A DNA stretch of 5,868 nt from contig NZVJ01000011.1 in NCBI GenBank assembly GCA_002701455.1, positions 6,365 to 12,232 of the forward strand, in the 5' to 3' direction. Shown piece after piece: positions 1 to 5,683 of this stretch (its first letter is position 1; each line of letters begins with the position of its first letter). The notes beneath the pieces were generated by a model. It was given only the letters and a program-made list of their open reading frames with translations, did no database searches and was not told the origin of the DNA. A program made the position numbers and the translations under genes. The DNA comes from Rhodospirillaceae bacterium. Its GTDB lineage: Bacteria; Pseudomonadota; Alphaproteobacteria; Thalassobaculales; Thalassobaculaceae.

Positions 1-441
1 ATTAGTAATGCAAGCAACGTAAATACTATTTCTAACTTGAACGGGACTAACCTTACATTAACGGCGCGATCGGGAGCCGGCAGTGGTGTAACTCATCTAA
101 TAAGAAGTTTGGCTGCTGCAACACTAGGTACCACTGGCGCAGCATCGGATTCTGTAAATGCGCAAAGTGTAATTGTCGCTCAGTATAACGCCCTCGAGAC
201 AGAAATAAACACCTCTCTTGGGGCATTGGGGGCTGAAATAAGGGCACTGAAATTTCAAACAGACTTTTTGACTACGGTCAACGATTCTACGGAAATAGGC
301 CTTGGAAACATTGTAGATGCGGACCTGGCGAGAGAGTCTGCAGAGTTGACCGCTTTGCAAGTTCGACAGCAGCTTGGCGTTCAAGTTCTAGGTATTGCAA
401 ATCAACAGCCGCAAATACTCCTAAACTTACTTGGTAATTAG
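1..441 (+). CDS. Flagellin, C-terminal part (5' end outside window)
   Basis: This is the structural subunit of the flagellar filament, exported by the flagellar type III apparatus and polymerised outside the cell. The frame is open from base 1 to the TAG at 439-441, giving 146 visible residues, so the true start lies upstream; the TTG at 37 is internal and not a start. The first ~50 residues are Ser/Thr/Asn/Ala/Gly-rich, as in the variable surface region. The rest is the conserved helical D1/D0 end: a long amphipathic helix around residues 50-80, then GNIVDADLARESAELTALQV, then a QQLGVQVLGIANQQPQ motif and a short LLNLLGN tail. The 'DADLA-E-A-L-ALQ-QQLG-Q-L-IAN' pattern is characteristic of alphaproteobacterial flagellins. 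Its neighbour flaF regulates flagellin, and the convergent TPR-glycosyltransferase probably modifies it. Which paralogue (fljK, fljL, flaA etc.) it is cannot be decided, so no symbol is given. Confidence 0.95.
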   Translation: MSNASNVNTISNLNGTNLTLTARSGAGSGVTHLIRSLAAATLGTTGAASDSVNAQSVIVAQYNALETEINTSLGALGAEIRALKFQTDFLTTVNDSTEIGLGNIVDADLARESAELTALQVRQQLGVQVLGIANQQPQILLNLLGN

Positions 442-443
442 TC

Positions 444-478
444 CCTAGGTTCCTTAAGCCATATCATTAGGAGTTAGG
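444..478 (+). promoter_or_regulatory. RNA hairpin sequestering the flaF ribosome-binding sites
   Basis: In the 45-bp flagellin-flaF gap, bases 444-454 (CCTAGGTTCCT) can pair with 469-478 (AGGAGTTAGG). The pairing gives ten base pairs with two G-U wobbles, one bulged G at 449 and a 14-nt loop. The 3' arm contains both candidate Shine-Dalgarno sequences of flaF: AGGAG at 469-473 (13 nt from the ATG) and most of AGGA at 476-479 (7 nt from the ATG). If folded, the structure would hide the ribosome-binding region. It lacks a following U-run, so it does not look like an intrinsic terminator. A role in lowering FlaF output relative to flagellin, or in stabilising the upstream mRNA 3' end, is inference. 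The pairing was found by eye, not by energy calculation. Confidence 0.5.
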
Positions 479-486
479 ATTATTCT

Positions 487-849
487 ATGAAAGGCTACGC
501 TGCTTACGCAAAAGTCCAGCCCACAAATGAAGGCTACAGGGATCTAGAATACAAGGTTTTGGGAGCAGTAACCGGCGCTCTTATAAAAGCAAATGAAGAG
601 GGAACCGAATTATCGGACAAGTTCAATGCCGTTCTCTGGAACGAGAAAGTGTGGCATGCCTTTCGCTGTGATCTGAGCTCGCCAAAAAACGAATTGCCTG
701 AAGAATTAAAGGCATCCCTGATAAGTTTGGCAATATGGGTCAGCAAGGAAACGAACAGAGTAATGGACCATCTGGCCGGCTTAGACGGGCTAATTAGCAT
801 CAATAGGCAGGTTATGGCAGGATTGGCTCCAAAAGGTCAGCAAGTCTAA
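487..849 (+). CDS. flaF: Flagellar biosynthesis regulator FlaF
   Basis: FlaF is a small cytoplasmic alphaproteobacterial protein (usual length about 110-130 aa; here 120) needed for flagellin synthesis and export. In Caulobacter it counteracts the flagellin translation repressor FlbT. Recognition rests on the family pattern: a start with Y-x-x-Y, then LEYKVLGAVTGALIKA (residues ~20-35), a central WNEKVWHAFRCDLSSP-N-LP (~51-70), the helix LISLAIWVSKETNRVM (~78-93), and the end LISINRQVMAGL (~102-113). The ATG at 487 is chosen because AGGA at 476-479 lies 7 nt upstream and the N-terminus matches the family. It is 45 bp downstream of the flagellin stop on the same strand, so it is probably co-transcribed with flagellin. 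The next gene, on the opposite strand, ends 4 bp away, so no flbT follows here, unlike the common flaF-flbT order. Confidence 0.93.
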   Translation: MKGYAAYAKVQPTNEGYRDLEYKVLGAVTGALIKANEEGTELSDKFNAVLWNEKVWHAFRCDLSSPKNELPEELKASLISLAIWVSKETNRVMDHLAGLDGLISINRQVMAGLAPKGQQV

Positions 850-861
850 AAAATCAGACTT
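842..861. terminator. Weak inverted repeat across the convergent gene ends
   Basis: AAGTCT at 842-847 is the exact reverse complement of AGACTT at 856-861, with an 8-nt A-rich loop. It spans the stop codons of both flaF (847-849) and the convergent glycosyltransferase gene (854-856). On the + strand it is followed by TTAATT. With only two G/C pairs per 6-bp stem and no proper U-tract, it is at best a poor bidirectional terminator. It is listed because no other terminator candidate exists in the 4-bp gap. Confidence 0.2.
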
Positions 862-2617
862 TAATTGCGGCTATTTCTGAAGCAATTGATTCCATGACGG
901 GCTTCCAGGAAGCAGAGTGGCCTCTATACTTGCATGTCATGCTGGGCGTCCATGGTTGAATATCTGTACCTAGACAAGTCCAGTCAGGATGTAAATTTAA
1001 CCCAAAGCATTTCGTTCCGACTCCCCCAGCCATTGAAATTACTGCCGTCATTGGACCGATAACAAGATCTAGTTCACTTATCAGTGCCGCTACCGCATCT
1101 AACTCATTAAACATGTCTATATTTGAAGGCCGAAATATCTTAATATTAAAGTTTTCTTCAGCAGACTTTAGCTCGTGTTCGCATTCAGTGTACTGCAAAT
1201 TTATAAACGCTGCATTTTTTAATGAAAAAATTGGTTCGAGCTCATGAATATCAAAGAAATAATCATCATAATGTTTGCTGGGAAGAGCAGTCTGCCAACA
1301 AATGCCGATTTTTAGTTTTGAACCAAGCTGTTTAAAGGTTTTTCGCCAGACTTCCTGTTGTTTTGTGTCAGGGATAAGGTAAGAGTTACCGTGTTTAAAA
1401 TGGTTGATGGTTGGCCGAAAATGCAGCGGCAAATCGCCAAGTGGACAGTGAGCGGCAATATTAAATTTTTCCACGATTGCAGTATAATTTACTTTTGGAG
1501 GGGGGCCTAGTTTCCGCTCTAATTTTTCAGTGAAATTTAAGTTTGGAAAACTTCTGGAAAATAATGGCAATAGACGAGCGTCAGTTTCGACAATAGAGTT
1601 TGCACCCATTTTTTTTGATAAGTCTTCAAAACAACTGGCAAACCGGAGCTCATCCCCTATGCCCTGCTCGTGAAATACAAGCAAAGAACCATTTTTCAGC
1701 GAACGTCCATTCCATTCAGGCGGCAATCCAAACCTTTCAATGAACATTTCCGGCTTAAAATGTCTGCATTTAGCCGCCAACCAGCCATCTCTCAGATGAC
1801 CATTTGCTAGCAGGCCTAGAGCATAGTTCCAGAGGATTTCTATGTCACTTGGAGCTGCAATCATCCCCCGTTTAGACCAGACCAGCGCATCAGGCCTATT
1901 TTCCGCCGTTAAATGCCATAAGCCAATATTATTGATGCAGCTTTTCGTATTTGGGTTTAGGATTAAGCTTTTTTTTAGGTCATTATATGCTTCTATTCCT
2001 CTGTTGATCCTAGAGCGGATAAAATAAACTTCAGGGATGTCAGCTTTTTGGTTCAGGATGAAATCCAAAACATTTTTAACAGCGTCTTTTTGTCCTGCTT
2101 GAAGGAGAGCGCCGGCAAGTTTTACTTTCCACTCTAACTGGCTGGGATTTAGTGTTACTGCCTTGTTTAACAGCTCAATAGCGTAAGCAGCGGTTTTTTC
2201 CCGTTCTTCATCGCTCTCGCTTCTTTTAAGCGCATCTTCTGTGGAAATTAGTTGTCCCAGATTAAATAACGCGTCTGGATTAGATGAATTCAATTCGATC
2301 GCTTTGATAAAGGCCTGCATTGCCTCTGAAAGTCTGTTTAAGGCTAATAGGGCGCACCCGTAATGATTAAATACCTGACTGCTGTCGGGTTTCAGTTCGA
2401 CGGCATTTTTTAAATACTCTAAAGCTTGCTCGTTATTTCCTAGCTGATGATAGGCGACACCAAGAAAATGATTTGCATCAGGCTCGATTGGGGAGGCATT
2501 TAAAGCTTTTATGTAACAATTTTTTGCAGCTTCTATTTTTCCCGCGTTTTGATATTCAAGACCGCATTTAATAAGCTGTTCAATATTTTGAGGGGATTGT
2601 TGGCCAGATTTCTGCAT
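854..2617 (-). CDS. TPR-repeat glycosyltransferase, probable flagellin glycosyltransferase (FlmG-like)
   Basis: This 587-aa protein has two parts. Residues ~10-280 are TPR helices, with clear repeats near 11-42 (LEYQNAGKIEAAKNCYIKAL), 46-79 (LGVAYHQLGNNEQALEYLKN) and 80-113 (GCALLALNRLSEAMQAFIKA), followed by more diverged units with a charged insert near 125-140. Residues ~309-587 resemble the GT-B/GT9-like domain that follows TPRs in many alphaproteobacterial proteins: LLVFHEQGIGDELRFA (~312-327), LKIGICWQTALP (~435-446), then AALISELDLVIG and AVISMAGGVGTKCFGL (~510-540). In Caulobacter FlmG this architecture binds flagellin through the TPRs and transfers a nonulosonic-acid-type sugar. That role here is inferred from architecture and from lying between flagellin/flaF and flgKL. 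The ATG at 2617 is preferred because AGGAAG sits 5 nt upstream; an in-frame TTG at 2719 would add 34 residues but has no good ribosome-binding site. The gene is divergent from flgK and convergent with flaF. Confidence 0.8.
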   Translation of the reverse strand: MQKSGQQSPQNIEQLIKCGLEYQNAGKIEAAKNCYIKALNASPIEPDANHFLGVAYHQLGNNEQALEYLKNAVELKPDSSQVFNHYGCALLALNRLSEAMQAFIKAIELNSSNPDALFNLGQLISTEDALKRSESDEEREKTAAYAIELLNKAVTLNPSQLEWKVKLAGALLQAGQKDAVKNVLDFILNQKADIPEVYFIRSRINRGIEAYNDLKKSLILNPNTKSCINNIGLWHLTAENRPDALVWSKRGMIAAPSDIEILWNYALGLLANGHLRDGWLAAKCRHFKPEMFIERFGLPPEWNGRSLKNGSLLVFHEQGIGDELRFASCFEDLSKKMGANSIVETDARLLPLFSRSFPNLNFTEKLERKLGPPPKVNYTAIVEKFNIAAHCPLGDLPLHFRPTINHFKHGNSYLIPDTKQQEVWRKTFKQLGSKLKIGICWQTALPSKHYDDYFFDIHELEPIFSLKNAAFINLQYTECEHELKSAEENFNIKIFRPSNIDMFNELDAVAALISELDLVIGPMTAVISMAGGVGTKCFGLNLHPDWTCLGTDIQPWTPSMTCKYRGHSASWKPVMESIASEIAAIKV

Positions 2618-2622
2618 CTCGG

Positions 2623-2628
2623 CTTCCT
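2623..2628 (-). promoter_or_regulatory. Ribosome-binding site fixing the glycosyltransferase start
   Basis: On the minus strand the sequence reads AGGAAG, five bases before the ATG at 2617. No comparable purine-rich site precedes the upstream TTG at 2719. This supports a 587-aa rather than a 621-aa product. Confidence 0.7.
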
Positions 2629-2745
2629 GGTGGAGTAGGATGACTAAGGCTTCTACTCGAGCAGAGTATCGGAAAAATACACCCTTTACTAGAAAAACAC
2701 ATGAATTTTTAGCAATCAATTTAAGCAGATGTTCCAGTCAAAAAG

Positions 2746-2762
2746 TTGGCCCCAATTTTGCA
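2746..2762 (+). promoter_or_regulatory. Sigma-54 (RpoN) -24/-12 promoter of flgKL
   Basis: The sequence TTGGCCCCAATTTTGCA has the invariant GG (2748-2749) and GC (2760-2761) separated by exactly 10 bases, with TTGGC and TTTTGCA closely matching the TTGGCAC-N5-TTGCA consensus. It points toward flgK. The predicted transcription start is near 2773, giving a leader of about 46 nt before the ATG at 2819. Sigma-54 with an FlbD-type activator is known to drive late hook and filament genes in Caulobacter. The activator site has not been identified here; it could lie upstream in the divergent gap or within the 5' end of the glycosyltransferase gene. Confidence 0.85.
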
Positions 2763-2805
2763 TAACTGTGCGTATTAAGATTTCGTAACTTACACCTTTA
2801 ATTGT

Positions 2806-2810
2806 AAGGG
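2806..2810 (+). promoter_or_regulatory. flgK ribosome-binding site
   Basis: AAGGG lies 8 nt before the ATG at 2819 but only 2 nt before an alternative in-frame TTG at 2813. The spacing selects the ATG and a 477-aa FlgK starting MSLTTSLLHARSG. Confidence 0.75.
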
Positions 2811-2818
2811 CTTTGAAT

Positions 2819-4252
2819 ATGTCGCTGACAACATCCCTGCTTCATGCTCGATCGGGAATGATCGCCGCACAGTCGGGTCTGGACGTGGTATCCCGTAATA
2901 TTGCCAACGCGGAGACAGAGGGGTACACCAAGAAATCTCACAATCAGGAAAATTTAATAATAGGGGGTGTGGGACGCGGCGTTCAAACAACGGAAGTCTC
3001 TCGTAAAGTAAATGATAATCTTCAGCGAGAGGTGCGGGATCAAAACGCAAATATTGAAAAACTAAAGATATTAGATGAATTTTTGGGTCGCTTAGAGCTT
3101 GAGTTTGGCAAACCTGGTGATAAATCCTCCATAGCGGATAAAGTAAGTGGTTTGAAACGCGCTTTTCAAACCTTATCTGCGACGCCAGAAAGCGCATCAA
3201 GCAAAATAGCATTAGTTACTGCAGCTGACACGCTTGCGCGATCTTTTAATAGTTTCAACGATTTGCTGCAGGACCTTAGGGCTGAAGCAGACAATAGAAT
3301 TTCTGGTTTTATAGATGCAATCAACAGCGATTTAGAACTTATCAAAGGTCTTAATGAACAGATAGGACAACGAACCGCCGCTGAAAAATCCACGGCAGAT
3401 TTGGAAGACAAGCGGGATCAATTACTTTTAAGCGTGAACAAAAATGTCAGTATTGGGTCCTTTAAAAGATCAAATAATCGTTTGACTATCTCAACTGCCG
3501 ATGGGCGATTGATGTTGGATGATACGCAGATACCGATGGCCTTCAGCGCAACCTCATCATTTACCGCTGCAACAACGGGCAATGGTGTCACGTTGGGTGG
3601 GGCGGATATCTCTGCTGGCATTAAAAGCAGGGACGGCGTTCTATCTGGCTTATTGACCCTTCGAGATACAGTCTTGCCGCAGTTTCAGACAAAATTAGAC
3701 GACTTGGCTCTTGAAATAGCAAAGCAACTCGACGTTGTAGCTGTCGCCGGTTCCACGGAGGCCCTTAACCTTTTTACGGATGCCGCAGGAAACGCGCCCG
3801 CTGCTTTTACGCCGGCAGACAATTTCACTAATGGTTTTGCGGGAACTATTAGAGTTCGAGCAGCTTTGAAGGCGGATCCGAGCCTAGTAACCGATCCCAC
3901 TGGAGGATTAACGGTGCTTGGAAGTTCAGATAATAGACTGCAGCTTGCGATATTAGCGCTGTTTGAAGGTCAGACATCTCTCTCCCAGGCGCCTACAGTA
4001 AACAATACGTTAGAGGGTTTCGCGGCAGCACTAGTAGGCGATGTGGCCACCAGCAAAGCAGAATACGATACGCAGCTAAAGTTCCAAAATGTTTTCCGCG
4101 ATCAATTGCGGGATAGGTTTGAAAATGAAAGCGGCGTTAATACTGACGAAGAGTTAACAAACTTAATTACGCTAGAGGCGGCGTTTGGCGCATCGGCAAG
4201 AGTGTTAAACGCAGTTCAGCGTGCTTTTGATGAAGTAATAAGTATACTTTGA
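2819..4252 (+). CDS. flgK: Flagellar hook-associated protein 1 FlgK
   Basis: FlgK is the first hook-filament junction protein, exported through the flagellar apparatus and assembled as a ring at the hook tip below FlgL. The N-terminus carries the axial-protein D0 signature (SGMIAAQSGLDVVSRNIANA, residues 12-31, then EGYTKK), followed by GGVGRGVQTTEVSRKVND and a long helical stretch (~65-100) typical of FlgK. Residues ~275-305 contain LLTLRDTVLPQFQTKLDDLA, the conserved FlgK core segment. The C-terminal D0 helix is LITLEAAFGASARVLNAVQR plus AFDEVISIL (to 477), matching the Flg_bbr_C pattern. At 477 aa it is shorter than the enterobacterial protein (about 547 aa), the difference being in the variable surface region. 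It is the first gene after the sigma-54 promoter. flgL begins 19 bp after its stop, so the two are almost certainly one operon. Confidence 0.95.
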   Translation: MSLTTSLLHARSGMIAAQSGLDVVSRNIANAETEGYTKKSHNQENLIIGGVGRGVQTTEVSRKVNDNLQREVRDQNANIEKLKILDEFLGRLELEFGKPGDKSSIADKVSGLKRAFQTLSATPESASSKIALVTAADTLARSFNSFNDLLQDLRAEADNRISGFIDAINSDLELIKGLNEQIGQRTAAEKSTADLEDKRDQLLLSVNKNVSIGSFKRSNNRLTISTADGRLMLDDTQIPMAFSATSSFTAATTGNGVTLGGADISAGIKSRDGVLSGLLTLRDTVLPQFQTKLDDLALEIAKQLDVVAVAGSTEALNLFTDAAGNAPAAFTPADNFTNGFAGTIRVRAALKADPSLVTDPTGGLTVLGSSDNRLQLAILALFEGQTSLSQAPTVNNTLEGFAAALVGDVATSKAEYDTQLKFQNVFRDQLRDRFENESGVNTDEELTNLITLEAAFGASARVLNAVQRAFDEVISIL

Positions 4253-4271
4253 GTAATTGTGAGGTTGCGCA

Positions 4272-5549
4272 ATGAGAATTTCAAATTTAACTCAGTTTAA
4301 TAGACTGCAGGCTAGTCTTAGAGAGCTAAATGGCGGATTGGCTCAAGCGGAACAGCAAATTAGTACGGGTAAGCGTTCTACAACCTTTTCCGGTTTAAGT
4401 GGGGAAAATGCGAGAGTGTCCATTGAGTTACGGACAGCTATATCTACCCGAGAAACTTATATAAACAACATTAGTGCAACGAAACTTAGAGCGGACGTCG
4501 CAAGTGCAGCCCTATTGGAAATGCAAACGCTAGCAACAGACCTGCGCGTTGAATTAATAAAGCAAACGCAGGACTTATATAAAGAGAATTTACCTATTAT
4601 GAATGAGTTTGCAAAAACGCAAATAGATCGACTGGCAAACCTCCTAAACTCGCAAGTTGCCGGCGTTTTTGTGTTTTCGGGCCCAGCGTCAAACAAGCCG
4701 CCCGTAGCAGACACCGCCGCAATAAAAAGTAATTTCGCCAGCGCCGTTAATACTGTTGTCGACGCAAACACCAATAATGCAGCGACGATCCAAACTAACT
4801 CGAATACTCACTTCAATGACAGGATAGGCACTCTTGGTCTTAATTCGTTTTCAATCAACGCTGGTTCTACAACAATGACTGTTTCTCAAACGGGTCACGG
4901 ATTAAGAGTTGGAGATAAAATTACCTTTACTGCGGCTACTCCAGTGGCTGGTTTGGATATGAACGATACGTTCACGGTTACTGCAATTGACTCGGCTAAT
5001 CAGTTTAAAGTTGAAGTGCCAACTCCGGCAAATGCTACAGCGACTGGCGGCGGCGCCCCGACATATATTGCAAACTCTTTCAACTCGCTCGGTGATCTGG
5101 CAACCACAACCGAAGTAACAGTTAACGCGGCCACCGGTTTGAACATTTCTTATGGTGAATTGGCTAGTCAGGAGTCGTTCGCAAATCTTTTTGAAACGTT
5201 AAATATATTTGCAAACGTGCAGGTGTCTGCAGGAGCAAATGAGGCACAAAAACAGGCTAACCAGGTTGAATACCGGACGTTGGTAGATAACGCGCGGACC
5301 GTCGTTGAGCAAGCATTTGACGATATTAATAGAATGGTTGCGGATTTGGGAGGAGATTTGTCTCGGCTGGAGTCGGCTAAAGAAACTCATCAAAATGAGA
5401 TTGAATTGATCACAAAACAGTTGGACGGCGTCGAGAACATCGACTCTTTTGAGGCTATTAACCGGTTCCAGTCCCTTCGATCTCAAATAGAGGCTTCTTA
5501 TCAAATAACCGCAGCTTCTAGAGGTTTTTCGCTGTTAAATTTCCTGTAA
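4272..5549 (+). CDS. flgL: Flagellar hook-associated protein 3 FlgL, with an extra beta-rich insert
   Basis: FlgL is the second hook-filament junction protein, which docks on FlgK and receives the first flagellin subunits. The N-terminal D0/D1 helices match FlgL/flagellin: MRISNLTQFN, then LNGGLAQAEQQISTGKRSTT (residues 19-38), and the domain boundary GVFVFSG (131-137), equivalent to the family's YLFSG. The C-terminal helices include LVDNARTVVEQAFDDINRMV (~337-356) and SLRSQIEASYQITAASRGFS (~401-420), ending LLNFL at 425. It is about 100 aa longer than the enterobacterial protein (about 317 aa). Most of the excess is a beta-rich insert at residues ~185-265, described separately. The ATG at 4272 has GAGG at 4261-4264, 7 nt upstream. 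The gene follows flgK by 19 bp and is presumably expressed from the same sigma-54 promoter. Confidence 0.94.
   Translation: MRISNLTQFNRLQASLRELNGGLAQAEQQISTGKRSTTFSGLSGENARVSIELRTAISTRETYINNISATKLRADVASAALLEMQTLATDLRVELIKQTQDLYKENLPIMNEFAKTQIDRLANLLNSQVAGVFVFSGPASNKPPVADTAAIKSNFASAVNTVVDANTNNAATIQTNSNTHFNDRIGTLGLNSFSINAGSTTMTVSQTGHGLRVGDKITFTAATPVAGLDMNDTFTVTAIDSANQFKVEVPTPANATATGGGAPTYIANSFNSLGDLATTTEVTVNAATGLNISYGELASQESFANLFETLNIFANVQVSAGANEAQKQANQVEYRTLVDNARTVVEQAFDDINRMVADLGGDLSRLESAKETHQNEIELITKQLDGVENIDSFEAINRFQSLRSQIEASYQITAASRGFSLLNFL
4824..5066 (+). other. Inserted beta-domain in FlgL, HGL-VGD type (FCCH-like)
   Basis: Residues ~185-265 of FlgL read as a compact beta module: TMTVSQTGHGLRVGDKITF (201-219), then V-AGLDMNDTFTVTAID, a NQFKVEV strand, and an ATATGGG end (255-261). 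The spaced pattern T-x-x-HGL-x-x-GD-x-(I/V)-x-F, G-x-(D/N)-x-N-x-x-(F/Y)-x-V, (F/Y)-x-(V/I), ATATGGG is one I associate with the 'E1 FCCH-like' module seen, often repeated, in phage structural proteins. The family link is from memory and untested. It sits between the two helical halves of FlgL, where surface-exposed D2-type domains are accommodated, so it probably projects from the junction ring. Edges are approximate. Confidence 0.6.
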
Positions 5550-5623
5550 AACGCTTAAAATAAGCAAATAAAAAAATAAATTTTCAGTAGACACAGTGTT
5601 CAAGTTGTGCTAAGAGGAAAGAG

Positions 5624-5648
5624 TTAGCGTGGTAAAATACCGCGTTAG
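5624..5648 (+). repeat. Strong hairpin between flgL and the next ORF
   Basis: TTAGCGTGGTA (5624-5634) pairs along its whole length with TACCGCGTTAG (5638-5648) across an AAA loop. This gives 11 bp including three G-U wobbles, if transcribed. It starts 74 bp after the flgL stop and ends 35 bp before the GTG start of the next ORF. No U-run follows, so an intrinsic terminator is unlikely. mRNA 3'-end protection, processing or leader regulation are all possible. Confidence 0.5.
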
Positions 5649-5663
5649 AATATACTTATATTC
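5648..5663. promoter_or_regulatory. 16-bp AT-rich palindrome, possible operator
   Basis: GAATATACTTATATTC is a perfect inverted repeat of 7+2+7, immediately abutting and sharing one base with the preceding hairpin. It includes TATACT (5651-5656), which resembles a -10 element, but no convincing -35 lies 16-18 bp upstream. Its position 20 bp before the GTG at 5684 would suit a repressor operator or a translational leader structure. No specific regulator can be named. Confidence 0.35.
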
Positions 5664-5673
5664 ACTCCAGAAT

Positions 5674-5678
5674 GGAGG
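5674..5678 (+). promoter_or_regulatory. Ribosome-binding site fixing a GTG start
   Basis: GGAGG is a near-perfect Shine-Dalgarno 5 nt before the GTG at 5684. The in-frame ATG at 5672 overlaps this motif and has no site of its own, so GTG is the better start. Confidence 0.7.
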
Positions 5679-5683
5679 GAGAA

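Noticed and set aside
37..441. A complete 134-aa protein starting at TTG 37
   Set aside because: The frame is open to base 1 and the sequence is the C-terminal part of a flagellin; the TTG is an internal Leu codon.
2650..2680. Minus-strand TAAAG ... CCGATAC resembling a sigma-28 promoter for the glycosyltransferase gene
   Set aside because: The spacer between TAAA and the CCGATA-like element is about 11-12 bp instead of about 15 bp, and the elements are incomplete.
2714..2726. AATCAA upstream of the sigma-54 promoter as an IHF site
   Set aside because: Only the WATCAA half matches; the TTR part at the correct distance is absent.
2775..2789. TTAA-gatttc-GTAAC downstream of the flgK promoter as a CtrA box
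   Set aside because: The spacing is one base short of TTAA-N7-TTAA and the second half is GTAA; too weak to call.
2790..3212. Minus-strand 140-aa open frame overlapping the start of flgK
   Set aside because: It overlaps unmistakable FlgK coding sequence, has no recognisable protein pattern and is a frame shadow; the same holds for the other frames overlapping flaF, flgK, flgL and flagellin.
5553..5565. GCTTA-AAA-TAAGC just after flgL as a terminator
   Set aside because: The 5-bp stem is A/T-rich and is followed by A-rich rather than T-rich sequence on the + strand; too weak to terminate flgKL transcription.
5616..5628. GG...GC before the last ORF as a second sigma-54 promoter
   Set aside because: GG and GC are separated by 9 rather than 10 bases and the flanking TGGCAC/TTGCA context is missing.
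5605..5638. TTGTGC (5605-5610) with TAAAAT (5633-5638) as a sigma-70 promoter for the last ORF
   Set aside because: The 22-bp spacer is too long and the -35 match is poor.
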